Assembly: GCF_036324505.1 (NCBI RefSeq)
Contig: NC_086350.1
Coordinates: 28,368,948-28,432,947 of the forward strand
Source of the DNA: Eleginops maclovinus
Taxonomy: Eukaryota > Chordata > Actinopteri > Perciformes > Eleginopidae
Direction of reading: 5' to 3'
DNA: 64,000 nucleotides
The translations under genes and the position numbers were made by a program. This document shows, piece by piece, positions 54,401 to 63,900 of this stretch. The notes beneath the pieces were generated by a model. It did no database searches and was not told the origin of the DNA. It worked only from the letters and a program-made list of their open reading frames with translations. Within the stretch, counting starts at the first letter, position 1, and each line of letters opens with the position of its first letter.

Positions 54401-57400
54401 AACATTTAACACCTACAGACGATGTAGCAGTAGCAGGAGAGAAAGCTATGGTGATTCTCTACAATGGAAGACCTACAGACACCCTGGACTCCCTCCGATA
54501 TCATCGGTTCTGTGAGAAAGTGGCATCGAGTTCTACATACATTCAGCCACAGGTCTTACCACTAACATCTGGAGCAGCAAAGTACCACAGCCTGCGAGTG
54601 TACCTACAAGTACAAGAATGGAAGGGATCAACATCTGGTACTGTACCATCTTTACTGTAACTCCGATTTCTGCTATAGTTCTATGTATTTTTTAAATCTT
54701 ATGTACTTCATTGCTGCTGTGACAATACCAATATCTCCTGCATGGGGGTTAATAAAGTGTATTCTATCTTACAGATGGACTTTGTCCTATGGATTGGGGA
54801 TGGCACAAGTGTGGCATGGGATTTGTGCGAATTAAGACAACCCTACCTCCTGCTCCTGAGAAGCTCTTGAAGGTCATAAGATGCAGCTGCCAGTCTGACT
54901 GCAGCACCCTGAGATGCAGTTGTAAAAAAAAACCAATATAGAATGCACCCCGGCCTGTGGACACTGCCCCAAACCCCATCTCTACAAGTTCAGTTCAGTT
55001 TACGAAGTGATGTACAGCAAAACACACAGGCATACTAATTAATAAAGGCTGGTCTAAAGTTCTTCTTCCTGCCTCTATGTATTATTGCTCATGGGTAGCC
55101 TAAATGGGTTTCATTCAGACCTTAACAAGTCTTTTACTGTTATATGTCAACAAGATTCGCCAAGACATTTTCACCTGGCTATACCCAATGTTTAGATCTG
55201 TTGTGGTATTCATGCAAATTAGCACATATGTAATTAGATTATGCACCGTTTGCCCATGTTAACAAACAATTTCAAAGAACTTGTAATACATTTTGTGTTA
55301 ATCTTGGTGTAAATAATCAACTCAGTAAATGTCATGGTGATATCTAAAGGTTACAATTTTTACCCTATTCACGTGAGAAAAAGAATGAATAGGCATATGA
55401 ATAGGCTTTATTTGGGTCTTTTTCGAAACTTTCCCATACTGCATTTCGTCGGGACTTTTTTTCCCTTACGCAGGACATATTGAGGATACAAAATCAGTTA
55501 AGTTTGCTTCTGTTGCAATTAGTCCTAGGTTTTTTTTTAATTTTTACTGGACTATGAGCGCTCTTCATCAGACGTTCTTGTGTCTCTCCTCGTGTTTGGT
55601 CATGTAGTGGCGATTCAAATTGTAATCCTTTAACACAGCGACCTGTGTACCACAAACTAAGCACACCGCTTACCTTTGACTTGACCACGTCTTGTTGAAA
55701 ACGCGGCATTCGGTGTCAACTTCTCTTTTTTTTGGCTTTCCCTGGCCACATCAACCAGCTCTGACTGGGGGATTCCAAGACGCTCCCAGGCCAGCGAAGA
55801 AATATAATCCCTCCACCTGGTCCTAGGTCTACCCCTCGGTCTCTTCCCAGCTGGACATGCCTGGAACACCTCCCTAGGGAGGCGCCCAGGTGGCATCCTC
55901 ACTAGGTGCCTGAACCACCTCAACTGGCTCCTTTCAACGCGAAGGAGCAGCGGTTCTACTCCGAGTCCCTCCCGGATGACTGAACTTCTCACCTTATCCC
56001 TAAGGGAGATGCCAGCCACCCTGCGAAGAAATCCCATTTCGGCCGCTTGTATCCGCAATCTCGTTCTTTCGGTCATAACCCATCCTTCATGACCATAGGT
56101 GAGGGTAGGAACGAAGATGGCCCGGTAGACAGAGAGCTTTGCCTTCTGGCTCAGCTCTCTTTTCGTCACAACGGTGCGGTAAAGCGACTGCAGTACCGCT
56201 CCCGCTGCTCCGATTCTCCGGCCCATCTCACGCTCTATTGTTCCCTCACTCGAGAACAAGACCCCGAGATACTTGAACTCCTTCACTTGGGGTAAGGCTT
56301 CATTCCCTACCTGGAGTGGACAGTCCACTGGTTTCCTGCTGAGAACCATGGCCTCAGATTTGTAGGTGCTGATCCTCATCCCAGCTGCTTCACACTCGGC
56401 CGCGAACCGATCCAGTGAGTGCAGCAGGTCACAGACCGATGAAGCCATTAGGACCACATCATCTGCAAAAAGCAGTGGTGCAATCCTTAGCCCACCAAAC
56501 TGCAGACCCCCTCCCCCACGACTATGCCTCGAAATCCTGTCCATGAATATCACGAACAGGATTGGTGACAAAGCGCAGCCCTGGCGGAGGCCAACCCTCA
56601 CGGTCTGACGTGCTACCGAGGACCCGGACACAGCTCTCGCTTTGAGAGTACAGAGATTGGATGGCCCTGAGTAGAGACCCCCTCATCCCATACTCCCGCA
56701 GCACCTCCCACAGTATCTCCCTGGGAACCCGTTCATACGCCTTCTCCAAATCCATAAAGCACATGTAGACCGGATGAGCGTACACCCGGGCCCCCTCCAG
56801 GATCCTTGCGAGAGTGAAAAGCTGGTCCGTCGTTCCACGACCAGGACGAAAATCGCATTGTTCCTCGACCATCGGCCGGACCCTCCTTTCCAGCACCTTA
56901 GAGTAAACTTTCCCGGGGAGGCTGAGTAATGTGATGCCTCTGTAGTTGGCATTTAAAAAGAGGAACCACCACCCCGGTCTGGCACTCCTTCGGTACTGTT
57001 TCCGACTTCCACGCAATGTTGATGAGACGTGTCAACCATGACAGTCCCTCAACACCCAGAGCCTTCAGCATTTCTGGGCGGATCTCATCCACCCCCGGGG
57101 CTTTGCCACTGTGGAGCTGTTTAACTACCTCAGTGACTTCCCCCCCCGTGAGATTGGAATTGATCCCCCTTCATACTCCAACTCCGCCTCTAACATAGAG
57201 GGCGGAGTTGTCGGATTCAGGAGTTCCTCAAAGTGTTCCTTTCACCGCCCTAACACACTATCAAGTTGAGGTCAACAGCGTTCCATCCTTACTGTACACA
57301 GCTTGGATGGTTCCCTGCTTCCCCCTCCTGAGGTGTCGGACGGTTTTCCAGAACAACTTTGGTGCCGACCGAAAGTCCTTCTCCATGGCTTCTCCGAACT

Positions 57401-60400
57401 TATCCCACGCCCGCTGCTTTGCCTCGGCCACGGCTGAGGCTGCTGCCCTTCGGGCCCGTCGATACCTTGCAACTGCGTCAGGGGTACCCAGGGATAACAT
57501 ATCCCGGAAGGCCTCCTTCTTCAGTCGGACGGCTTCCCTGACCACCAGATACCACCAGGAGGTTCGAGGGTTACCGCCTCTTGAGGCACCTAAGACCTTG
57601 AGACCACAGCTCCCCGCCGCAGCTTCGGCAATTGAACACCGCCCACTCTAGTTCCATGTCCCCAGCCTCCACAGGGATGCCTGAAAAGCTTCGCCGGAGA
57701 TGTGAGTTGAAGGCGTCCTGGACTTCTCCAGACGTTCCCAGTTCACCCTCACTACACGTTTGGGCGTACCAGGTCTATCCAGAGGCTTCCCCTGCCACTC
57801 GACCCAACTCACCACCAGATGGTGATCAGTTGACAACTCCGCCCCTCTCTTCACCCGAGTGTCCAACACATGCGGCCTCAGGTCCGATGATACGATAACA
57901 AAATCGATCATGGGCCTTCTGCATAGGGTGCTCTAGTACTAAGTACACGTATGAGCATCGTTATGTTCGAACATGGTGTTTGTTATGGCCAATCCATGAC
58001 TAGCACAGAAGTCCAGTAACAAACCACCACTCCGGTTCAGATCAGGGGGGCCGTTCCTCCCAATCACGCCCCTCCAAGTGTCTCCATCATTGCCCACGTG
58101 TGAAGTCTCCCAGCAAGACTAAGGAGTCCCCTTCAGGAGCCCCATACAGGACTTCTTTCAGGGTCTCCAAGAAGGCCGGATACTCTGAACTGCTTTGGTG
58201 TATAAGCACACACAACAGTCAGAGTTTTCCCCCCCATGACCCGCAGGCGTAGGGAGGTGACCCTCTCCTCCACTGGGGTAAACTCCAACAAAGCGGCACT
58301 CAACTGGGGGCTTGTGAGTATCCCCACACCCGCTCGGTGCCTCACACCTTGGGCAACTCCGGAGAAGAATAGAGTCCAACCCCTATCCAGAAGTAAGGTT
58401 CCAGAGCCGACGCTGTGCGTAGAGGTGAGCCCCACCAGATCCAACTGGTAACGCTCCACCTCCCGCACAAGCTCCGGTTCCTTCCCCCCCAGAGAGGTAA
58501 CATTCCACGTCCCCAAAGCCAGCTTCTGTCGCCTGAGTCTGGTCCGTCAAGACCCTCTGCTTTCACTGCCACCCTTCTGGCAGCGCACCCGACCCCATCG
58601 TTGTTTCCCGTAGGAGGTGGGCCCGCGGGACGGGGAAGCAGAGGTGTTGCCCACGTTGCTTTTTCGGGCTGTGCCCGGCCGGGCTCCGTGGCAATCCCGG
58701 CCACCAGACGTTCGCTGACGAGTCCTCCTTCTGGGCCTGGCTTTTATATTGTTACTTGTTACTGGAACGACTTATTCATGGTTACAATTATACTGTTAAG
58801 AAAGTATTGTCTGATACTTTGCCTAAAATGAGAATACATCATAATCAGTGGCGGCTGGTGAATTTTGTTTTAGGTGGGGCTGAAAGTTTGTAAACCAAAC
58901 CCCTGTAGGGGGGTCTGGGGTCATCCTCCCCCAGAAGATTTTGTTGTGATTTTCACATACAAATGAAGCATTCTGACAAAATAATAAAGACAAAATAGAA
59001 CATCTCCTTACAAAGACGAATGGGGCAGGGAATTTATTTGCCTTGTAAAATTCAGCAAGATTAAAAGTGCAAATACATCAATAAATATTGGGAATTATAC
59101 ACAAGTTAACATTCTCTGTGTGTGTGTGTGTCTGTATGTGTGTTTGTGCACATGTTTTTTGACGGACACGGCGTCCAACATGAGTGAAACACATCCATAT
59201 TTAGCCGGGTCACCCTGGCATCTTCTCTCCAGCATATCCAGCATCATCTTATTCAGGCCAGGCTTGGCATCCACTGAACGCAGCCACCTGTAAAAATATT
59301 GAGAAGAAGGTATAACGTGTTGGCATCAGTATTTTACAAATCTTCAATCGGACAACATTAAGCCTACCTACCTTTGTAATGTTTGTGGATGTGGGAGGGG
59401 AAAATGTTGAGTCTCTCTGAGGTATTTGTATGCCTTTGGACCATGTAGATGGAGCGTGAGTGCAAACTCTCTGCAGTCCTGTGTGTACTCATGGCCCTGC
59501 TTTGCCGTGAAGTCCATCTTGAGATCTGAAATGTTATGAGCAAAGATGAATTAGTCCCCTTCAGATAATAACCGAGGAGTTTAATAAAGAGAGTAACAAT
59601 AACATGTACATGAATTTGAAAGTGCTAATTTTGTCTTACCTGAGTAGAATGCAAGCTTCTCACTGAGCTCTTCATTAATGAGGTTCTTTTCCCTCAAATC
59701 CCCCAAAAGACCCTTCACTGTGGTCTTTGCCCTCTTTTCTCTGGACATGGCATTCTTCTTCTCTCGCTCCAGACTTTCCACTCTTAGTAGAAAGAGGGAC
59801 GAACATGGTTTGAGTAATGATTCACTTCACAAACATCACTTTGACACCACTAGTTTATGCCCACATCCACATTCTTTCTTATAGTCATCACCTGTCAAAT
59901 CCAGTTATTTGTGAGTGTGTTTAATATGAGTGGCAGCAAAACAAGTGAGATTTTAATATATCCAGGAACATTATGATATGATGTTTAAAGTAGAAATACT
60001 CACATCATTAGGCTGAGTTTGTGGCTGTGAGGTTGCCATTTCTGGGGAATCCTTAGAAGCCACGGACAGGCTTTCTTCAGCTCTTCTGGAGGTAGCCCTG
60101 TCCTTTACCAACTGAAATGAAGAAACATTATGCATAATTCTGATACAATATATAAAAGGATAAGTTTGTTTGATAATAGAATATTTACATTTATGAATGC
60201 TAATAGCCTTATGATGATACAGCTACTTTTTGGAGGTGAACCGGGAAGCTGAAGAGGGATGGAATAACACCATCACATAGTCCCCCCCCCCCCCCCCCCC
60301 CCCCTCCCGTTTAAAAGGACTCAGTAGCGCCCCCTGCTGCTGTGGAGAATAACTCTTGACATTTGTGAGAAAAACCTCAGCACAACAACCACTGCGGATT

Positions 60401-60964
60401 TTCCTTGAATAAAGTCACGTGATCTTTATTTTGTACTCGTAGAAAAAAACGTTTTGTACTTGTCAAAACTTTGCTGTATTTGTGTCTGAAACAAGATTTA
60501 CTAGAGAATGTAATGTGTTAGATAGATATGTGTTTTATTTGCAAAACCAAATGCATTAGTTTGTAGATGGTGTTTTGTATTTGTAAACCACACTGTGTTT
60601 GTTAGGGAATCATAGGGCATTTTTAGTTTGTAGAGTAATGGCAGGATAATAGCTCCATATCAGAGGGCAGTGGTAATCTGTTCACGATTGGGTTAAGAGT
60701 ATACAAAACAATATCTAAATTCATTTTTGTTTCAAATCAGTTTGTCCTTTCTTTACAGGATTTCGAGACCCATACATAAACCCCACAGCACATGCTAAAA
60801 CAAGAACAGATGTAACATGCTGCTTTTGTTCCTCCAGCCCGCTGCCCAACCACCCTGATACCAATGCCACCACTCTGCGTCGCAGCTGCCGGGAGGCCTC
60901 TGAAGCTGGGAGGAAGGGGGTTCGCCAGAGACGGCCAAAGAGCGCACTCTCCTCCAGGAAACAG
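43946..60964 (+). CDS. trhr2: Thyrotropin-releasing hormone receptor, probably TRHR2 (3' part missing from window)
   Basis: Class A GPCR for the tripeptide TRH, coupling to Gq/11 and phospholipase C at the plasma membrane (family knowledge). Exons found: 43946-44328, 45702-45834, 46919-47070, 60838-60964 (795 nt, 265 codons, phases 2, 0, 2, 0). They encode the N-terminus with NVS and NIS glycosylation sites at residues 4 and 14, TM1 with the GN motif (N48), TM2 with LAVAD (D76), TM3 with C103, Y111 and N115 (equivalents of the TRH-contacting Y106 and N110 of human), the ERY motif at 127-129, TM4, ECL2 cysteine, TM5 and the third intracellular loop ending SSRKQ. The next exon should begin VTKM; I did not find it up to 64000. 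The paralog call rests on position beside zc3h18 and is less certain than the family. Confidence 0.9.
45076..45272 (+). mobile_element. Partial copy of the Academ-like 5' exon and donor (trhr intron 1)
   Basis: Nearly identical over about 197 bp to 49395-49602, from ACAAAACATAACTAGACAT to GGATTATTTAACC. The other copy has 12 extra bases (TCTTACAGTAAA). It includes the strong donor CTCAG|gtaagaaat at 45227, in sense with trhr. Confidence 0.85.
45395..45490 (+). repeat. L2 LINE 3' tail with (ATT)n
   Basis: GGTACCATGAAAGGCGCTAT followed by a long ATT tract is the L2 3' end; no coding part remains. Confidence 0.7.
45702..45834 (+). CDS. trhr2: trhr exon: ICL2 and TM4
   Basis: 133 nt between tgcatgtag and gtagaa, encoding [20 protein letters not shown] and TM4 with W and CMLWFFLVD. 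It completes the split arginine of ERY in frame. Confidence 0.95.
46224..46510. repeat. Dispersed teleost repeat (CATAGACTGTATAAATAATGGACG-type)
   Basis: Recognisable start (ATAGACTGTATAAATAATGG, then GTGACGTCACCC) of a repeat common in fish. The string TATATACAGTCTATGG at 40466-40482 is the inverse of the same end. Class not known to me. Confidence 0.5.
46569..46640. repeat. (AAT)n with LINE 3'-end motif
   Basis: AATAATAAT tract joined to ATTTATATAGCGCTTTTCC, a minus-strand L2/RTE 3' end remnant in trhr intron 2. Confidence 0.55.
46919..47070 (+). CDS. trhr2: trhr exon: ECL2 and TM5
   Basis: 152 nt encoding [17 protein letters not shown] with the ECL2 cysteine that pairs with C103, then TM5 [19 protein letters not shown]. 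The donor splits a codon (AG|gtactg). Confidence 0.94.
47071..48074. other. Start of trhr intron 3, nothing recognised
   Basis: About 1 kb of ordinary AT-rich sequence before the transposon cluster. Confidence 0.5.
48075..49318 (-). mobile_element. hAT transposon, C-terminal half (GTF2IRD2/Charlie-type)
   Basis: The end CAGGGGTAGGCAATTC lies at 48075. The minus frame 49201-48467 carries the hAT C-terminal region ([39 protein letters not shown]). Just upstream, in another frame, is [20 protein letters not shown] and [12 protein letters not shown]. The catalytic middle is missing and a frameshift lies near 49110. Homology stops at CCTAGG (49313-49318) and resumes at 55524. Confidence 0.88.
49400..49558 (+). 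other. Academ-like 5' non-coding exon
   Basis: Ends at the strong donor CTCAG|gtaagaaat (intron from 49559). The matching acceptor is ttttcag|GA directly before the ATG at 50374, giving an 813-bp 5' intron. The start is not defined. Confidence 0.6.
50374..51345 (+). pseudogene. Academ-like protein, N-terminal Cys-rich region
   Basis: Starts at the ATG two bases after the acceptor. Cysteines at residues 7, 10, 43, 54, 56, 95, 98, 112, 132 and 164, with His at 51, 151, 154 and 161, include two C-x2-C pairs and fit a multi-Cys zinc-binding module. The charged linker continues to about residue 320. The family reading then moves to the other frame near 51340-51350, so a one-base shift breaks the gene; the original frame runs on to a stop at 51429. 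Confidence 0.7.
51346..52581 (+). pseudogene. Academ-like protein, middle region (two frames)
   Basis: Family motifs [53 protein letters not shown] and [17 protein letters not shown] are intact. Near 52296 a second shift occurs, after which [17 protein letters not shown] and [14 protein letters not shown] are read in another frame to a stop at 52578-52580. Function of this region is not known to me. Confidence 0.7.
52650..52965 (-). pseudogene. OTUD6B-like C-terminal fragment inside the Academ-like element
   Basis: Minus strand, stop at 52678-52676. Reads [46 protein letters not shown] and [18 protein letters not shown], closely matching the end of the OTUD6B deubiquitinase, including the catalytic-His motif GEHYNSV and a natural-looking C-terminus. 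The catalytic Cys half is absent. A cttcag acceptor-like string precedes it at about 52964. It lies between transposon codons VYLQQVLQL (near 52650) and [10 protein letters not shown] (from about 52977), antisense to them. Confidence 0.88.
52970..53830 (+). pseudogene. Academ-like protein, nuclease N-terminal half
   Basis: Reads [47 protein letters not shown] and [11 protein letters not shown], then the first XPG-like motif [14 protein letters not shown] at about 53718. The frame breaks near 53790 and continues in the frame of the next entry; the first frame stops at 53838-53840. Confidence 0.75.
53791..54637 (+). pseudogene. Academ-like protein, XPG/FEN1-like nuclease core
   Basis: In order: [13 protein letters not shown] (compare FEN1 VFDG), [31 protein letters not shown] and [19 protein letters not shown] (compare the GSD..RGIG H3TH turn). 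The acidic residues of these motifs are the expected metal ligands. Two in-frame stops follow, TAG at 54349 and TAA at 54382. The downstream part continues to [10 protein letters not shown] and a donor TCTG|gtactg at 54638. Confidence 0.78.
54775..54945 (+). pseudogene. Academ-like protein, 3' Cys-rich exon
   Basis: Follows tatcttacag; joined after TCT G it reads [35 protein letters not shown] and [15 protein letters not shown], a Cys-cluster tail seen in this family. A TAG stops it at about 54938, probably after a small frame change. A poly(A)-type AATAAA lies at 55040. Confidence 0.65.
55286..55523. other. Unexplained 238 bp between the Academ-like TIR and the hAT fragment
   Basis: Beyond the recognisable inverted repeat but before CCTAGG (55524-55529), where the hAT reading resumes. 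No similarity to either element seen. Confidence 0.4.
55524..55725 (-). mobile_element. hAT transposon, N-terminal BED-finger part
   Basis: Minus strand: [11 protein letters not shown], then in a shifted frame [20 protein letters not shown] with [10 protein letters not shown], a BED finger of the same hAT type as 48075-49318. The frame KIKKKPR at its end joins directly to [17 protein letters not shown] of the other half, if the intervening 6.2 kb is removed at CCTAGG. Confidence 0.82.
55726..58740 (-). mobile_element. RTE/Rex3-like LINE, near full length
   Basis: Begins at about 58740 with the GC-rich 5' region (GTGGCCGGGATTGCCACGG). The endonuclease starts at 58516 ([30 protein letters not shown] near 57810), then [17 protein letters not shown] remains (57100), the reverse transcriptase ([46 protein letters not shown], catalytic [12 protein letters not shown]) and the C-terminus ending [20 protein letters not shown]. 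It stops at VDVARE and joins hAT sequence without a clear tail. Several frameshifts make it inactive. Confidence 0.88.
58741..58853. other. Short AT-rich spacer
   Basis: Between LINE and P-like element; no recognised feature. Confidence 0.4.
58854..60240 (-). mobile_element. P-element/THAP9-like transposon, partial, with introns
   Basis: One end is CAGTGGCGGCTGGTGAATT at 58854. Minus-strand exons with good splice sites: 60111-60004, 59782-59640, 59525-59372 and 59287-about 59150. They read [88 protein letters not shown] and [11 protein letters not shown], then [14 protein letters not shown] with a possible catalytic-type acidic residue. The THAP domain and the C-terminal half are absent. Confidence 0.8.
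60241..60837. other. End of trhr intron 3
   Basis: A 23-base C run at 60282-60304 marks the edge of the P-like element. The rest is AT-rich with no feature until the acceptor at 60836-60837. Confidence 0.5.
60838..60964 (+). CDS. trhr2: trhr exon: third intracellular loop
   Basis: 127 nt between tcctccag and gtatct, completing AG|C to serine and encoding [18 protein letters not shown] through [11 protein letters not shown]. The SSRKQ end matches the conserved join before TM6 in other TRH receptors. The loop itself is poorly conserved, so the call depends on phase, splice sites and the SSRKQ end. The preceding intron is 13,767 bp. Confidence 0.85.
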
Positions 60965-63900
60965 GTATCTGCCTCATCCCTCATTTAACCCCTTCTGTGC
61001 TCTCCTTTCTTGCTTACGTCTTGTGTTGTATACCAAGTAATTGCTGTACTATAGCTGTAGTCACATTTGACCCCGGTCACGTCTTTGGCTGTGTGTGATC
61101 TGCTGGGAATATAGAGGCAATGATTCCCTCTTCACAGCATGGTGATGATGTCCCTGCTATCCATCGCCTCACTACAGTAGCCTCTCTGTGCATCTCTGGC
61201 CTCACTGTTATGAGGCCCTGAAGGCAATCCTGGCAGTAATGCCTATTTTACTCAGGCTGAGCGGTCAGAGAGCCTTTTACAGAGAAAGCCCTCTGTGGAA
61301 CAGAAACATGGTGTTGCTGCAGTGCTGCTTAGTCTCTTGGATGTAAAAAACCTCCCTCAGGCTGTGTGCTCTTGAAGCCTTTATCCACTCTGAAGGGTTA
61401 CAACTAAGTTCATTTCTGTCCAGAAGGGCTAGTTTGTGTTCACATTTTGTTCTTTCAAAAGTTGAATGGGAATTAAAAAATCCCCAGAGATCTGTGTTCA
61501 CTACTAAAGCAATGGAAGTTTCCGTCTCTGAATAAATTTAACTATAATAATAATTAATTTAACTATACATACTGTATGTACATATGCGTATTAAACTTAA
61601 ACATCTTTGTTTGTGTCAGATTATTTCAACTAACCTTTTTTCTTCAAATGTTATAACATGGAATGTGTTAGCATAACCATAGTGCACCTTTAAGCTTAAA
61701 TGATGTCCTTGTCTGATGGTTTTACAGCAGCTGAGATCCACTTATCTTTAATATTGTTCAATCAACCATTCAAATTTCTCCTTCTCTTCTGGAGGCAGAG
61801 TCACATACCTACAGGATCTGCCTGATACATGTTGACGTTTTGAATTGCTTTTTAAAACACTGAGTAGACATTATTTATTTGGGATTGTATTATTGAGTTG
61901 GATATCAATGAGCATCTACAGAAGTTGCAGAATACATTTAACAGAAATCTGTGTCCAGATATAAATTAGTGTCAGCAGGATAAAAAAAATAAGTGTATAG
62001 TGTTAGTATTTCTTCTGTGATTTCAGTGTAGATTCAGTGGAGATTGTGTCTAACAGTAGTTGGTTAACTAATAGAGTGGACGCCAATAATCAGCTGATTA
62101 CAGGCAGCAGCAACAGGAGTGAGAGAGGAGTGAGAAGGAATAAACTCTCCTGATTGAAGATTTATTCGTTTAATATATGTTATTGTTTAAAATGTTTACA
62201 TCCCGGAAGAGCGATAAACTATGGTGAGCCCCTGACCATTTATTCATTAATATCAAGTTAAAAATATTTGAGTTACCAATAGTGTACTTTACTTTATTTA
62301 TGTCGCAATGACTGAAAATGACATCACTAGCGCCTCAGTTGTACTTTATATTAAATGAAAATCAGCAGGCCTCTTGTACATTACATCACATGTCACCATT
62401 AGATGCTTTTATCCAAAGAGACTTACATACTCAATACTGTGGGCAATCCCCACAGGAGCAGTTTGGGGTGGAGTTTGTCACCTAGAGGCACAAAGACATG
62501 TTCTCACATGCTTACAATGAATATTATTTCTTCATTTATCACAAGTTATATATATATACATATACATACATACAAAAATCCCTTTTGTCCTAGTGGCGTG
62601 TTAGAGAGATATGTGTTCATCCCAAACACATTTGATATTGTTGGCATGCAAATCTGGAACATTTCCTAATCCCCAGCAGAAACAGGATTCTAAACTGAAG
62701 CACTTTTTGACCTCTGTGGTCCCTAGGGAGGTGCAAGTCTCAGCAGTCAATGAGGGAAAAAAGTGTCAATAAAATTACTTTTTTCAAAAAACATGAATGA
62801 GCATAACAAAGCGAGGCAACATTCATTAATGTGCACATGAAATATTCCACTGAAGAGTCCAGGAGTGTGAGATTATCTGCGTCATTCTGCATGAGGCTGA
62901 ACTCTCATCAGAAGGCAGAGGAGATCCTAATCTCATGTTCAAGGGGCTCCATCTAAGATCCAAAGTTTTGCATAATGTGATTTTGGATTTACATTGAAGT
63001 GTGCTTAATACTGCAGATGATTTTACTCTCTTGCTTCTTCAATAGGCACTTTATGGTCTTTCATTCATCATTTTATAACTCAATCTGATAGGAGTTTGAT
63101 AAACTTGTATATGTCAGAGAATGGCACTTTTATGATTTGAGATGAATAGAGTGGGATGTGAGATTGTATAGTTTAATCTCTGAGAGTTTCTGCCTGTAAT
63201 CTCCTCAAGTGCATGTTGAAAAGGAGAGGTGGGGGAGCTTGGTCATTGTTGCCCCGGGTAAGTGGATAGCATTAGAGGCGGAATGTGAATTATATGGTTC
63301 AGTGAGCCCAAGTTTTGATTTCTGGATTCATTCTTGGAGGTTGCTGTGTTTTTCAGATCTGATTGGTGTATAATGACAGAGTCAAGTATCCTGCTGCCAC
63401 ACAATGTCAGTCATAATATGCATATTCATAATGTCATCCCAGTGCTTTCTGCCTCATTATGGCAGTACACATATAAATAGAAAGCTGTCCTCCCTGCCTC
63501 CTTCATGTTTAATTTATCATTTTGTTGTACTCCAGTTACTCTTTTTGACTACCTGCCACACTGGATCACTGCTTAAGAGCTGGTCACAGACATTAATCTC
63601 CAAGAGCATGTTGTGGAGAGGAGATGATTGCCCTTCCTGTATCTACCTGGCACACAGAAGGCAGTTGAGAACTCAGTTCCAGGGTGAGGATTCGGCTGGA
63701 AGGAGGCTGTTATTGGCAACTGATAAAATTAATAATTTCAGCTTCACTATGTCTCACGCACGTTCAGAAATGTAGGAGCTGTTACCATGGTCACCAGCCA
63801 GTGGTGGAGTGGTGAAGGCATGCTGAGGGTATTTAACGCCACCTGGCAGTCTTATAGAGATAATAATGGATGCTTATGTTGAACTTTACAGCCTTCATCA

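Larger units (their letters stand above)
49319..55285 (+). mobile_element. Academ-like DNA transposon (XPG-type nuclease), damaged
   Basis: Inverted ends: GTTTGGTAACATGAGC..GGTGCATAAT at 49338 and its inverse at 55227-55272, plus TATAGCCAGGTGAAAATGTC at 49417 inverted at 55170-55190. Inside are a spliced 5' exon, a coding region of about 4 kb and a small 3' exon with Cys clusters. A Cys-rich N-terminus plus an XPG/FEN1-like nuclease is the combination reported for the Academ superfamily, which is why I use that name; a close relative is possible. Terminal boundaries are uncertain by some tens of bases. Confidence 0.75.
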
